A stretch of 64,000 nt of DNA from Enterococcus mundtii (GCF_002947535.1 NZ_PUAP01000034.1:62001-126000), one strand, 5' to 3'; shown: positions 35,520 to 45,770, counted from the first letter of the stretch. Translations and numbers: made by a program. The notes: generated from the sequence alone by a model not told the origin.

Positions 35520-36569
35520 TTATTCTGTTTCTTCTGTGCTTTCTACTGAAGAATCTTCTACTGAGTCTGTTTTCACTTTACTTTTTTCTTTTCCATACTC
35601 TTCTAACTCTTCCGCTAACACATAGTTGACATCGATCGGAATTGTTGCGTCAATTGTTTCACCGTCGATTGCTTTCACTAAATTCTCGATCACTTGATAG
35701 CCGATTTGGTACGCATCTTGGTCAACGATCGCTGTGATTCGTTCATCCGCTACTCCGCCTAACCAAGTGTCCGTATAATCAAATCCATAATGAAGCACTT
35801 GTCCTGCTTTTCCTTGAGATTCTAACGCACTCATCACACCAACATTCGGCCCTTCTGAACCTAATGAAAAGACAGTGACTAAGTCTCTATTCGCCGCAAT
35901 GTAACCTTCTAATTGTTTTTTAGATTCTGATGGTTGATCATTGTCTTGTATCGTCGCTAAAAACTTAAAGTTCTCAGCATCTTTTCCATAGATCTCTGCA
36001 AAACCTTCTTTCAGTCCTTTTTCACGATCGATCATAGTTGGTTGTGCAACATCCACACAAACGATGGCGATCGAACCACCGGTAATGCCTTTTGCCTTCA
36101 TTTCTTCAGCAGCACGTAACCCTAATTCTTTTCCAGCTGAGACATTGTCTGTACCTACGTAAGCTGTCCGATCTTCAGGATTTTCTAAATCGGCATCAAA
36201 GGTGATGACTGGAATATTTTTATCCATGGCTGCTTTGATTGGATCAACAAACGCTTTTTTCTCAATCGGTGCAATGGCAATTCCTGCTACGTTTTTGGCA
36301 ACTGCTTCTCTGATAAAGCCGATATGTTTCTCTTTCTTACTTGGTTCAGCAGAAGGAGATGTTTTTGTGACCAATGTATAGCCCAATTCTTGTGCCGCAT
36401 CCTCTGCTCCTTTTTTCATGGGGTTCCAATAAGCCCCAGTGTCTACGATTGGAATGAAATACAAGGTCTTTTCACTATCTGCATCCGCAGAATCACTCGT
36501 ACTACAGCCTGTACCAACTAATAATAACGCAACGAACATACTAATGACCCAAAATGATTTTTTTAACAT
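35520..36569 (-). CDS. Sugar ABC importer, substrate-binding lipoprotein (CUT2 type, probably xylose)
   Basis: This 349-residue protein has a lipoprotein signal peptide with lipobox LVGTGCS (Cys at about 22), then a periplasmic-binding-protein fold of the RbsB/XylF type. Ligand-contact regions are seen as IPIVDTGAYWNPMKKGAEDAAQ, PVITFDAD and GFDYTDTWLGG. The C-terminal 25 residues are an acidic Ser/Glu tail. It is the first-contact component for a monosaccharide. Clustering with xylA and xylB makes D-xylose the likely ligand, though the sequence alone does not prove it. Confidence 0.88.
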   Translation of the reverse strand: MLKKSFWVISMFVALLLVGTGCSTSDSADADSEKTLYFIPIVDTGAYWNPMKKGAEDAAQELGYTLVTKTSPSAEPSKKEKHIGFIREAVAKNVAGIAIAPIEKKAFVDPIKAAMDKNIPVITFDADLENPEDRTAYVGTDNVSAGKELGLRAAEEMKAKGITGGSIAIVCVDVAQPTMIDREKGLKEGFAEIYGKDAENFKFLATIQDNDQPSESKKQLEGYIAANRDLVTVFSLGSEGPNVGVMSALESQGKAGQVLHYGFDYTDTWLGGVADERITAIVDQDAYQIGYQVIENLVKAIDGETIDATIPIDVNYVLAEELEEYGKEKSKVKTDSVEDSSVESTEETE

Positions 36570-36594
36570 GGTCTTTTCACTCCTTAGATTGTAA

Positions 36595-37560
36595 TTATGA
36601 CTGACGACTTGCTCGACGTTTCAAATAATCAATGATGATTGCTAAAATAATGACTAAGCCAGTGACTGTATCTTGTAAAAATGAATTTACCCCCATCAAT
36701 GTCAAGCCATTTTTAAATACTTGTAAGGTTAAGATACCTGCTACCGCTCCGCCAATCGTGCCGATGCCACCGCTAAATGACGTACCACCCATGATCGCTG
36801 CCGCCATCGCGAACAAGTCTAAGCCATTCGCATCTTTGGAAGCGCCACCATTTAAATTTGAAACAATCAACAAACCAGCGATGGCTGCTAACATTCCTTC
36901 AATCATAAACATCTTGATGATATGTTTATCCGTATCGATACCGGATAATCTGGCAGCTTCTTGATTTGACCCTACCACATAGGTATATCTTCCCAGCCGA
37001 GTATTTTTCATTATAAAAGCAAATACAATGATGATAATTAAAAAAATCAAGGCATTGCTTTTGAACATATCCGTACCGATCGGCGTTTTCGCTAACCGAT
37101 TGAACCACTCATTTTCGGAACCGATAAATTGTTCATCTGTGAAAAAGCCGAGCATTCCTTTGATGACATAACTTGTTCCTAACGTCAAAATAAATGAAGG
37201 TAAATCAAATTTCTTGATCAACAAAGCATTCACTGCGCCTAACATTGCCCCTGTCAATAATGCCAGAAGCACAACGACTGGCGCAGGCATTCCTTGATTT
37301 GCCGCATATAACCCGAGCATTCCTGACGCCATTCCGACATAACCAATTGATAGATCCACATAACCGCAAATCAAAATCATCGCATAAGCAACAGTTAAAA
37401 TACCTACCGGCGGAATTTGTTGGAAGAAATTTTCAATATTGAACGTGCTCAAAAAATTCGCATTTGCAATTGAAAAATATAGGACTAAAGCAATTAACAC
37501 TAAATAAACAGAGTAGTTCATAAAAAGTGACTTGATCGTTAACTTGTTTCGTTTTTCCAT
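36595..37560 (-). CDS. Sugar ABC importer, permease (RbsC/XylH type)
   Basis: This 321-residue protein has eight to ten hydrophobic helices and the CUT2 permease pattern (GYVDLSIGYVGMASGMLG, and AAAIMGGTSFSGGIGTIGG in the coupling region). It ends in a basic tail. ATG 37560 follows AAAGGAGAG. It lies between the ATPase and the binding protein in one operon with short gaps. Confidence 0.9.
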   Translation of the reverse strand: MEKRNKLTIKSLFMNYSVYLVLIALVLYFSIANANFLSTFNIENFFQQIPPVGILTVAYAMILICGYVDLSIGYVGMASGMLGLYAANQGMPAPVVVLLALLTGAMLGAVNALLIKKFDLPSFILTLGTSYVIKGMLGFFTDEQFIGSENEWFNRLAKTPIGTDMFKSNALIFLIIIIVFAFIMKNTRLGRYTYVVGSNQEAARLSGIDTDKHIIKMFMIEGMLAAIAGLLIVSNLNGGASKDANGLDLFAMAAAIMGGTSFSGGIGTIGGAVAGILTLQVFKNGLTLMGVNSFLQDTVTGLVIILAIIIDYLKRRASRQS

Positions 37561-37601
37561 CGTTCTCTCCTTTGTTTACATATCCTCTAACCGAAGAATC
37601 G

Positions 37602-39113
37602 TTAATGCTCATTAAGCGTAGCATAGGTCATAACCAATTCTTGCGCCTCATCTTTTCTGTCCTGATACTCAGCGACGACGACTTCTCCTGTAATCTCACC
37701 TTCACGAAAAACATGGATTCGATCGCAGATCCCTAATAATTCAGGGATTTCTGAAGAGACGATCAAAATCGTTTTCCCTTGGCGTGCCAACTCGTTGATG
37801 ATCGTATAGATTTCTGATTTTGCCCCCACATCAATACCTTTTGTCGGTTCATCAAAAATATATACTTGATTTGTTGTATTCAACCACTTTGCTAAAACGA
37901 CTTTTTGCTGATTCCCACCAGAGAGACTGGCAACTGGACGTGCAATATCGCTGATCTTGATCTTCACGTCTTGTACAAACTGATGAGCCGTTTGATTAAG
38001 TGATTCATGTTTTAATACAAATCCACCTAGATTCGTTATCGTGATATTGTCTTGGATCGAGAGACCAAGAAACAAGCCTTGATGTTTACGGTCTTCCGTT
38101 AATAACCCGATTCCTTGACGAATCGCATCCACCGGTGACTTGATCACTACCGGCTGGTTCGCCAATTTGATTTCACCAGATTTTGCACGATCCGCACCGA
38201 AAATCAGTCGCATCGTTTCTGTTCGACCGCTTCCTACTAACCCCGCAAAGCCCAATACTTCCCCTCGTCTTGCCTGGAAGCTGACATTTTTCACCCGCCC
38301 GAAAGAATCAGAAAGGTTCAAAACTTGTAAGTAAGTTTCTCCTAATTGGGTAGGTTGTTTCGGATACAGATCGTTGATTTCTCGCCCAACTAAGCGAGCG
38401 ATGATCGCTTCTTCAGACAAGTTTTTCACTTCATCGGTCAAGATATACTCTCCATCACGCATGATCGTGATTCGTTCACCTAATTCAAAGATCTCTTTCA
38501 TCCGATGGGAGATGTAAATACTCGATACACCTTTTTCCTTCAATCTGCGAATGATAATAAACAAAACTTCGACATCTTTTTCAGACAAAGAAGTCGTCGG
38601 CTCATCAAAAATGATCACTTTGGCGTTCAAACTAAGCGCTCTGGCAATTTCAACTAATTGTTTATTGGCTGTAGACAACGAAGCAACAAGTGTAGTAGGA
38701 GAAATCGCAGATCCTACTAGATTCAGCCATTGTTGCGTGTCTTCATATAATTTTTTGAAGTCAACAATTCCTAGCGCCTTATTCTTATAGGGCAAACGAC
38801 CAATAAAGATATTTTCTGCCACAGACAAATCTTCTGCGAGATTCAATTCTTGATGAACAAAGGCAATTCCTAATTCTTGTGCGAAGTCAGGAGTCATTTT
38901 AGGGATTTCTTTCCCTTCAAATATGATTTCTCCTTCGTCCTTATCGATCAATCCAGCAAGAATGTTCATTAAAGTAGACTTACCGGCTCCGTTTTCTCCC
39001 ATAAAAGCATGGATCTCGCCTTTATTTATCTCTAGTCTTGCTTTTTTCAAGACGTGGACAGGGCCAAAACTTTTTTCAATATTAGACATTGAAAATAAAC
39101 GTTCTTTTTCCAT
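37602..39113 (-). CDS. Sugar ABC importer, dual ATP-binding protein (RbsA/XylG type)
   Basis: This 503-residue ATPase has two tandem ABC domains, diagnostic of CUT2 importers. The first has Walker A GENGAGKST (39-47), an altered signature LSTANKQLVEIARAL and Walker B VIIFDEPTTSL. The second has a degenerate Walker A region (GLVGSGRTE), signature LSGGNQQKVVLAKWL and Walker B YIFDEPTKGIDVG. ATG 39113 follows GGGAG. It powers uptake by the co-encoded permease. Confidence 0.92.
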   Translation of the reverse strand: MEKERLFSMSNIEKSFGPVHVLKKARLEINKGEIHAFMGENGAGKSTLMNILAGLIDKDEGEIIFEGKEIPKMTPDFAQELGIAFVHQELNLAEDLSVAENIFIGRLPYKNKALGIVDFKKLYEDTQQWLNLVGSAISPTTLVASLSTANKQLVEIARALSLNAKVIIFDEPTTSLSEKDVEVLFIIIRRLKEKGVSSIYISHRMKEIFELGERITIMRDGEYILTDEVKNLSEEAIIARLVGREINDLYPKQPTQLGETYLQVLNLSDSFGRVKNVSFQARRGEVLGFAGLVGSGRTETMRLIFGADRAKSGEIKLANQPVVIKSPVDAIRQGIGLLTEDRKHQGLFLGLSIQDNITITNLGGFVLKHESLNQTAHQFVQDVKIKISDIARPVASLSGGNQQKVVLAKWLNTTNQVYIFDEPTKGIDVGAKSEIYTIINELARQGKTILIVSSEIPELLGICDRIHVFREGEITGEVVVAEYQDRKDEAQELVMTYATLNEH

Positions 39114-39153
39114 GAAAGATCTCCCCTCTTACTCCTGAAGCGACCACACTGTC

Positions 39154-40770
39154 CTATTCACTTTGCTTTTCCCGATAATCAAAATAATCAAAAACAGCTG
39201 GCAAATCATATCCTGAGTAATCGACGTTGACCATTCCCACAAACGCACCCGTAAAAAATCCACCATGGGTTTGGTTGACATATTCATCGGATAGTACTTT
39301 TGCGTCTAACTGGATCGCTAATTCGATCCATGTTTTTCCGTCAAACGAATAAGCATATGTGTAAGTTTCTCTTCTGACGATCGTTTTGAAATAAACAACT
39401 GTTACATCCTCTGGAATTGGAATGACCTGTTCCTGCAAATAACTTTTTAATACGCCTTGATTATTCTCAGTGAGTTCAATGACACGGCCTTTTTCTTCGT
39501 GCCAAGTCACTTGGATCATCGACCAATGTTGCGAATTATAATAATTCGTCAGCCCTGCCATTTGTTGGAAGGTCGTTGGTGAGTAGCTCAAGGCAGTTTC
39601 TGCTTCAAACTCAAATGCTTGCCAACGTCTAGCAACTAATGAGTTCCCATGTGTATTCGCTAAGCTTCCAGCGCCTCTCAATGTCAGTTTTCCATCTTTC
39701 AAGATGCCGATGTCCTTCGTAAAAGGGACACGTACTGTTTGAAATTGTGGTGGCAGTTCGCTTTGTTCGAAGTTAGTCCTTTCTGGCAGTTTTTCATAAG
39801 GGTGGGGTGTCACTCCTTTAGGTGCTTCCACCTCCAAGCTACCTTGCTTTCCACCAACGATTTCTGGCCACAATTCTTTAGACCATATCACCTTTTGAAT
39901 CGCTGTTTCTCTGCCTAATGTACACCAGCCACGAGGATCATGGATGGATTCGTTTTTATGATGCCACGGTCGACCAGTCAAATGGGCAAAATACCATTCG
40001 CCTTCTGGTGTATCGACTAATGCACCATGCCCGCATTTTTGCAGTGGATTTTCTGGAGAGTCATAGGCAGTTAGAAAGGTCTCTGCTTGGCTTTCAAAAA
40101 CTCCTTCTAAAGTTTTTGACCGTGCCACCACTTCTTGGTGCGTATAGACGGTGCCACCTTCTGCACAAAACAAATAATAATAACCAAATAACTTATACAG
40201 ATGAGGCCCTTCCACTAATTTCACGTCAGTTCCTTTCCAAATGATCTTACCTGTTTCCGGAAGTAGACGTTGCTCTTCTACTGAATATTCGGTGCATTTG
40301 ATCCCGTTAAATGGATGATGGTATTCGCGATGATCCCATTCCATTTGAACTAGGTATTTGCGGCCATCGTCATCATGAAAAAGAGAAGCATCGAAACCGA
40401 CACCGTTCAATCGGATCGGTTGACTCCATGGACCAGTGATTTTTTCTGCGGTAGTCAAATAATTCGTACAATCTTTGAACGCCCCATTGACCACTTTGAC
40501 ATCGGTATAAACTAACCAAAATTTCCCATCTGCATAAGAGAGATCGGGCGCCCAAATTCCTCCTGAATCTTCATTGCCCTTCATATCCAACATCTCGACA
40601 GAAGCCAATGGACGTGCCACTAAACGCCAATTCATCAAGTCCTGCGACTCATAGATCTGAACGCCTGGAAACCATTCAAACGTAGAGTTGGCAATGTAAT
40701 ATGTTTCTCCCACACGCACAATAGACGGATCAGCATGAAAACCTGTTAATACTGGATTTTTAATTTTCAT
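39154..40770 (-). CDS. Beta-xylosidase, GH43 family
   Basis: This 538-residue protein starts at ATG 40770 (GAGGTG upstream). Residues 1-310 form a five-bladed GH43 domain, with the general base Asp in GFHADPSIV, the modulating Asp in VGFDASLF and the acid Glu in LVEGPHLYK. The C-terminal 200 residues are a beta-sandwich typical of GH43 beta-xylosidases. There is no signal peptide, so it acts in the cytosol on xylobiose or short xylo-oligosaccharides. Bifunctional arabinofuranosidase activity is possible. It is downstream of xylA, upstream of the importer. Confidence 0.9.
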   Translation of the reverse strand: MKIKNPVLTGFHADPSIVRVGETYYIANSTFEWFPGVQIYESQDLMNWRLVARPLASVEMLDMKGNEDSGGIWAPDLSYADGKFWLVYTDVKVVNGAFKDCTNYLTTAEKITGPWSQPIRLNGVGFDASLFHDDDGRKYLVQMEWDHREYHHPFNGIKCTEYSVEEQRLLPETGKIIWKGTDVKLVEGPHLYKLFGYYYLFCAEGGTVYTHQEVVARSKTLEGVFESQAETFLTAYDSPENPLQKCGHGALVDTPEGEWYFAHLTGRPWHHKNESIHDPRGWCTLGRETAIQKVIWSKELWPEIVGGKQGSLEVEAPKGVTPHPYEKLPERTNFEQSELPPQFQTVRVPFTKDIGILKDGKLTLRGAGSLANTHGNSLVARRWQAFEFEAETALSYSPTTFQQMAGLTNYYNSQHWSMIQVTWHEEKGRVIELTENNQGVLKSYLQEQVIPIPEDVTVVYFKTIVRRETYTYAYSFDGKTWIELAIQLDAKVLSDEYVNQTHGGFFTGAFVGMVNVDYSGYDLPAVFDYFDYREKQSE

Positions 40771-40872
40771 CGTACACCTCACTCTATTTTTTAGGAGAAT
40801 CCCTTTCAACCATCCAATCGAGTCAGTGACATCTATCCTTAGCTAACTGAAAGAGACTCTCCATAAGTTGGA

Positions 40873-42180
40873 TTAAACTAAATAATCATTCAAACAAGAT
40901 TTGACATATTCGATATGACTTGATTCCAGCTCGATATCTTTCAACTTCATTGCATAGTCAGTCAAACTTTCCAAATCTTCCTTGTCGTTGACAATGGATT
41001 CCCCAATACCCTCTTGGAAAGTAGCATAGCGTTTCTCTTTTAAGGTATCGAAGAAGCGATCCTCTTTTAATTTCGCCGCTGCCTTCAACCCTCTAGCAAA
41101 GGTATCCATCCCTGCGATATGCGCTAAGAATAGATCTTCCATGGCAAAACTTGAACGACGGACTTTCGAATCAAAATTGATTCCTCCTGGTGCGATACCG
41201 CCATTTTCTAAGACACCGTACATGGCCAACGTGACATCATAGACGTTCGTTGGAAACTCATCAGTATCCCAACCAAGCAACACATCCCCTTGGTTCGCAT
41301 CTAGTGAACCTAGCGCGTTGTTGATCCGTGCTACTTCGATCTCATGCTCAAACGTATGCCCAGCTAACGTGGCATGATTAGCCTCTAGATTCAGTTTGAA
41401 TTTCTCTTGTAAACCATATTTTTGGATAAATTGTAAAGCCGTTGCGGCATCAAAATCATATTGATGTTTACTTGGCTCCATTGGTTTTGGTTCAATCAAG
41501 AATTGTGGCGTATGACCGATTTTTTCACTATAGGCGATCGCCATTTTGAACAAACGTGCAATATTATCTTGCTCAAACGCCATATCCGTATTCAACAACG
41601 TTTCGTATCCTTCACGACCACCCCAGAAGACATAATTTTGACCGTTGAGTTTTTTTGAGATATCTAAGCCTTTTTTGACTTGAGCAGCAGCATAGGCAAA
41701 GACATCCGCATGATTCGTTGAAGCCGCACCATTCACGTAGCGTGGGTGGCTGAACATATTCGCCGTATTCCAAAGTAGTTTGATTCCCGTACGCTCCATC
41801 TGTTCCTTGATCAAATCGGTGATTTCATCTAAGTTTGCATAGAATTCTTCTAAACTATTCCCTTCAGGTGCAATATCGACATCATGGAAGCAAAAATATT
41901 CGACACCTAGTTTTTCTAAAATCTCAAAAAAGGCCGCCACTCGATTTTTTGCAGTTTCCATTTCATTTGCACCTAGCCAAGTTCTTTGATTGACTGGCGA
42001 ACCAAACGGGTCACTGCCATCTTGTGTCATGGTATGCCAGTAAGCAACAGCAAATCGTAAATGCTCCTTCATCGTTTGACCAGCAACTACCTCTTCTGGA
42101 TTGAAATGGCGAAAAGCAAAGGGATTGGTTGTCGTTGTTCCTTCATATTGGATTTTTTCTATTTGTGGAAAAAAGCTCAT
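40873..42180 (-). CDS. xylA: Xylose isomerase
   Basis: This 435-residue protein is the length of class II xylose isomerases. Seen are the catalytic His in YFCFHDVDIAPEG, metal and substrate residues in FLIEPKPMEPSKHQYDFD, KLNLEANHATLAGH and GWDTDEFPTN. ATG 42180 follows AGGAGG at eight bases. It converts D-xylose to D-xylulose. It is the first gene after a XylR-type operator and a cre-like site, so it is probably induced by xylose and repressed by preferred sugars. Confidence 0.96.
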   Translation of the reverse strand: MSFFPQIEKIQYEGTTTTNPFAFRHFNPEEVVAGQTMKEHLRFAVAYWHTMTQDGSDPFGSPVNQRTWLGANEMETAKNRVAAFFEILEKLGVEYFCFHDVDIAPEGNSLEEFYANLDEITDLIKEQMERTGIKLLWNTANMFSHPRYVNGAASTNHADVFAYAAAQVKKGLDISKKLNGQNYVFWGGREGYETLLNTDMAFEQDNIARLFKMAIAYSEKIGHTPQFLIEPKPMEPSKHQYDFDAATALQFIQKYGLQEKFKLNLEANHATLAGHTFEHEIEVARINNALGSLDANQGDVLLGWDTDEFPTNVYDVTLAMYGVLENGGIAPGGINFDSKVRRSSFAMEDLFLAHIAGMDTFARGLKAAAKLKEDRFFDTLKEKRYATFQEGIGESIVNDKEDLESLTDYAMKLKDIELESSHIEYVKSCLNDYLV

Positions 42181-42214
42181 ATCATATTCCTCCTAGTTTA
42201 TTCATTCTATATTA

Positions 42215-42237
42215 GTTAGTTCACCTAACAAACTAAC
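42215..42237. promoter_or_regulatory. XylR operator candidate
   Basis: Perfect 7-bp arms GTTAGTT and AACTAAC are spaced by 9 bases, matching the core of the known Bacillus/Lactobacillus XylR operator (GTTAGTTT...AAACTAAC). It lies just downstream of the xylA -10 box and 35 bases before the start codon, a position for repression by the divergent ROK protein. Confidence 0.75.
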
Positions 42238-42248
42238 TTAACAAGCAT

Positions 42249-42277
42249 ATAGTATACGCTTTCATAATTATAGTCAA
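42249..42277 (-). promoter_or_regulatory. xylA promoter overlapped by a CcpA cre site
   Basis: On the minus strand, TTGACT (42277-42272) and TACTAT (42254-42249) are 17 bases apart. Between them, TGAAAGCGTATACT (42264-42251) matches the cre consensus TGWAARCGYTWNCW at 13 of 14 positions. CcpA bound here would block the polymerase, giving glucose repression of the xylose operon. Confidence 0.7.
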
Positions 42278-42373
42278 GTTATTTTTTTATTATTATCAAA
42301 GCATTTATAGTCGAATGAAGTTAATTTATTTACTTTACAAAACGAAATAGCAATAGATAAATAACTAGAAAAA

Positions 42374-42413
42374 TAATGAGATTACCAGTATACTTTAGAA
42401 CGTATCCTCATTA
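42374..42413. repeat. Inverted repeat at the xylR promoter
   Basis: TAATGAG (42374-42380) and CTCATTA (42407-42413) are perfect 7-bp arms, with partial pairing continuing inward and a -10-like TATACT (42389-42394) in the centre. It lies 25 bases before the xylR start and may be a second operator or mRNA leader hairpin. Confidence 0.4.
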
Positions 42414-42438
42414 CATAATGAATAGGAAGTGATTTACT

Positions 42439-43590
42439 TTGAAAAATCCAACGTATACTCGACGGAGCCCAAATGAGTCTCTCTGTTTAGAATTGATTAT
42501 GAATCAACCCGCTCTTTCTCGTGCAGAGCTTTCAGCCATAACTGGACTAACAAAGGCAACTGTGTCCTCCATTGTAAAAAAATTGATCGATGACCAACTA
42601 GTCATTGAGACTGGCATTGGAGAATCTAGTAATGTCGGCGGACGTAAGCCAATCATTCTTCAATACAATGGAAAGGCTGGCCTCTCTATTTCCATTGACA
42701 TCGGCTATAATTACATCCATGGTCTCCTTACTTATCTAGATGGGGAAGAGATCCAACATATCCAAAAAAAGCCAATCACATTAGATGAGGAAGCCATCCA
42801 TCTATATCTTTCAGAAATCTTCACGTTATTTGAACAACATCTTCCGACGACAGAATATGGGATTATTGGGGTAGCAATAGCCGTTCATGGCCCTGTCTAC
42901 CATGGTGAGCCGATTTTTGGCCCTCATTACAATTTCGATCACATTCCTTTTCGCAAAATAGCTGAAAAACTGAGAGACTATCCTGTCTATTTAGAAAATG
43001 AAGCAAATCTTGCAGCCTTAGGCGAATATAGCTTTACCTCAGATTCGGAAAATCTTGTCAGTATCAATATGCACAGCGGCATTGGTGCAGGAATCGTCAA
43101 AAATGGGAATTTAGAGGTTGGTGCCCATGGTTTTGCTGGTGAAATCGGTCATCAGATCATCGTGATGGACGGTAAGGAATGTCGCTGTGGCAACCGAGGT
43201 TGTTTGGAAATGTACGCTGCCAATAAAGTCTGCTACGATCGATTTGCTCAGAAAAAAAAGTTGGACTATGTCAATGCCATCATCCTTCGAGAATATGTTC
43301 AAAACCAAGATCGTGATGCCCTACAAGTCGTGGAGGAAAATATCAACTACTTGACGATCGGTATCAACAACTTGATCGCCCATTATGACCCATCGATCAT
43401 TATTTTGAATAGCTCACTTTATCGCGAAATACCTGATATGATCGAACAGTTAAAAGGCAATCTGCACAATCATTTTTCGAATCAATTAGTCGTCCGCAAC
43501 AGCTCCTTGAACGAAAAAGCGACACTGCTAGGAGGATTGGTCTTAAACCTCCAACACTTTTTAGAAATCAAACACCTGAAATTAAAATAA
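42439..43590 (+). CDS. xylR: ROK family xylose repressor
   Basis: This 383-residue protein starts at TTG 42439 (AGGAAGTGA upstream; no nearby ATG). Residues 10-60 are a winged helix-turn-helix (LSRAELSAITGLTKATVSSIVKKL). The rest is a ROK sugar-kinase-like sensor, with IDIGYNYIHG as the phosphate-binding-type loop and the zinc signature CRCGNRGCLE at about 247-256. It is divergent from xylA over 259 bases containing the operator, cre site and both promoters. It likely represses the xyl operon until xylose binds. Confidence 0.92.
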   Translation: MKNPTYTRRSPNESLCLELIMNQPALSRAELSAITGLTKATVSSIVKKLIDDQLVIETGIGESSNVGGRKPIILQYNGKAGLSISIDIGYNYIHGLLTYLDGEEIQHIQKKPITLDEEAIHLYLSEIFTLFEQHLPTTEYGIIGVAIAVHGPVYHGEPIFGPHYNFDHIPFRKIAEKLRDYPVYLENEANLAALGEYSFTSDSENLVSINMHSGIGAGIVKNGNLEVGAHGFAGEIGHQIIVMDGKECRCGNRGCLEMYAANKVCYDRFAQKKKLDYVNAIILREYVQNQDRDALQVVEENINYLTIGINNLIAHYDPSIIILNSSLYREIPDMIEQLKGNLHNHFSNQLVVRNSSLNEKATLLGGLVLNLQHFLEIKHLKLK

Positions 43591-43603
43591 TCATGAATCA
43601 ATA

Positions 43604-43653
43604 AAAAAATCTGCCAAACCGGAAATCATTGAATTCCAGTTTGGCAGATTTTA
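43604..43653. terminator. Bidirectional terminator between xylR and tkt
   Basis: AAAATCTGCCAAACCGGAA pairs with TTCCAGTTTGGCAGATTTT (one mismatch) around a 7-base loop, with A and T runs on both sides, between two converging genes. Confidence 0.9.
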
Positions 43654-43716
43654 TCTAAATAAAGTACTCGTATCTTTAACTTGAAATTTTAAATAGTAAA
43701 AGAACAAAAATACCTT

Positions 43717-45711
43717 CTACAATTGATCAAACACTTCAACAACATGTTCCACTGTAAACTGATAATTTTGGATGATCGTTTCCCCAGGTGCGCTCGCGCC
43801 GAAACGATCGATCGCAATGATTGCCCCTGCTGTCCCTGTATAGCGCTCCCAGCCAAATGAAGCAGCCATTTCGATTGCAACACGCTTCGTCACTGCTTTT
43901 GGCAAGACGCTTTCTTGATATTCCGCGGATTGTTGTTCGAACAAATCAAAACTTGGCATTGAAACCACTGAAACATCTTTCCCTTGTTCCGCCAATACTT
44001 TTTGCGCTTTGACAGCTAGATCCACTTCTGAACCTGTCGCGATCAAGATTCCTTCTGGTTGTTCCCCTTTGGCAGGAGACAAGACGTAAGCACCTTTTTT
44101 GACCATGTCATCTGCCACTTCTTTCGTTGTTGGAAGAACTGGTAGATTTTGACGACTCAAGACTAAGATCGTTGGCGTATCTGTGGATTCCATCGCTACT
44201 TTCCATGCCGCACGAGTTTCGTTCCCGTCCGCTGGACGTAAGACATGGACACCTGGCATACTTCTAACCGAAGCCAATTGTTCCACTGGCTCATGCGTCG
44301 GACCATCTTCACCAACTGCTACAGAATCGTGGGTCAAGACATAAATGACTGGCGTATTTTGGATCGCTGCTAAACGTACAGCTGGTCGCAAGTAATCGAC
44401 AAAGACAAAGAATGTCCCTCCATAGATGCGTGTACCGCCATGTAATTGGATCCCGTTCATCGCTGATGCCATCGCAAACTCACGAACACCAAACCAAATG
44501 TTGCGGCCTTCATAGTGTTCAGGCGTGAAGTCTTTGTCGGCTGTGACCATCGTGTTGTTTGAGCCGGATAGATCGGCAGAACCACCCCAGAAACTTGGGA
44601 TCGCTTTTGATAATGCTTGGATCATCTCTTTACTTGAGACACGACTGGCTTGACTTTCGCCTTCGTCGTATGTTGGAAGCTCTGCATCCCAATTCTCTGG
44701 TAATTTCCCAGCAAACGCATCTTCGAATTGTTGCGCTAATTCTGGATACGCTGCTTTGTATGCTGCGAACAGCTCACGCCAAGCATTTTCAGCTTTTTCA
44801 CCTTCTTCAACCATCGTTTGACGGAAACGTTCCGCTACTTCTTCTGGTACGGCAAAGTCAGGGTATTCCCAACCATAGATCTCTTTGGCTTTTTGAATGC
44901 CTTCTAAGCCAAGTGGTGCGCCATGGACCGCAGAAGTTCCTTGATTTGGAGCACCAAATCCGATGACTGTTTTTACTTCGATCAATGTCGGTTTGTCTGT
45001 TTCGGCTTTCGCTTCTTCGATTGCTTTTGAGATGGCTTCTAAATCATTGCCGTCTTTGACCAAGAGATGTTGCCAACCGTAAGCTTCATAGCGTGCGCCA
45101 ACATTTTCAGTGAAGGCTTTTGAGGTTGGTCCGTCTAAAGAAATATCGTTTGAATCGTATAAAACGATCAATTTACCAAGTTTCATATGACCAGCCATCG
45201 AACTTGCTTCTTGTGACACACCTTCCATCAAGTCGCCATCACCACATAACGCATACGTATAATGATCAACGACGTTGAACTGCTCTTTGTTGTAGGTCGC
45301 CGCTAGATGCGCTTCTGCCATTGCCATTCCCACAGCCATTGCGATCCCTTGACCTAACGGACCGGTCGTTGCTTCGACGCCGTCCGTATGATTGACCTCA
45401 GGGTGTCCTGGCGTTTTTGAATCCCATTGACGGAATTGTTTCAAGTCATCGATCGTCACTTGATACCCTGCTAAGTGTAACAAGCTGTACAACATCGCTG
45501 AACCATGTCCCGCTGATAAGACAAAACGGTCACGGTCTGCCCAGTTTTTAGAAGTTTTCGGATTCACTTTCAAGTGTTTCGTCCAAAGGGCATAAGCCAT
45601 TGGCGCGGCACCCATTGGTAACCCCGGATGTCCTGAATTTGCTTTTTGTACTGCATCGACACTCAATGTACGGATCGTATGCACACCAAGCTGATCTACT
45701 TTATCAAACAA
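43717..45711 (-). CDS. tkt: Transketolase
   Basis: The start is TTG 45711, seven bases after AGGAGG, which gives 664 residues, the normal length; the longer frame to 45765 is not supported. Thiamine-diphosphate motif [14 protein letters not shown]-terminal [18 protein letters not shown] and the [13 protein letters not shown] transketolase motif are present. It transfers two-carbon units between pentose phosphates and glycolytic sugars. Next to the xyl locus it supports flow of xylulose-5-phosphate through the pentose phosphate route; no phosphoketolase is in the window. Upstream lies a pair of palindromic repeats. Confidence 0.96.
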   Translation of the reverse strand: MFDKVDQLGVHTIRTLSVDAVQKANSGHPGLPMGAAPMAYALWTKHLKVNPKTSKNWADRDRFVLSAGHGSAMLYSLLHLAGYQVTIDDLKQFRQWDSKTPGHPEVNHTDGVEATTGPLGQGIAMAVGMAMAEAHLAATYNKEQFNVVDHYTYALCGDGDLMEGVSQEASSMAGHMKLGKLIVLYDSNDISLDGPTSKAFTENVGARYEAYGWQHLLVKDGNDLEAISKAIEEAKAETDKPTLIEVKTVIGFGAPNQGTSAVHGAPLGLEGIQKAKEIYGWEYPDFAVPEEVAERFRQTMVEEGEKAENAWRELFAAYKAAYPELAQQFEDAFAGKLPENWDAELPTYDEGESQASRVSSKEMIQALSKAIPSFWGGSADLSGSNNTMVTADKDFTPEHYEGRNIWFGVREFAMASAMNGIQLHGGTRIYGGTFFVFVDYLRPAVRLAAIQNTPVIYVLTHDSVAVGEDGPTHEPVEQLASVRSMPGVHVLRPADGNETRAAWKVAMESTDTPTILVLSRQNLPVLPTTKEVADDMVKKGAYVLSPAKGEQPEGILIATGSEVDLAVKAQKVLAEQGKDVSVVSMPSFDLFEQQSAEYQESVLPKAVTKRVAIEMAASFGWERYTGTAGAIIAIDRFGASAPGETIIQNYQFTVEHVVEVFDQL

Positions 45712-45770
45712 TATAATTCCTCCTTGTTCGTTCCTATAAAATAATGTCCATACTTTAAATTTCACTTTGA

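Noticed and set aside
36632-36964. 110-codon frame antisense to the sugar permease
   Set aside because: It is the shadow of a strongly coding, hydrophobic gene; no independent evidence.
44559-44966. 135-codon frame antisense to transketolase
   Set aside because: It mirrors the codon structure of tkt on the other strand and has no ribosome site or domain.
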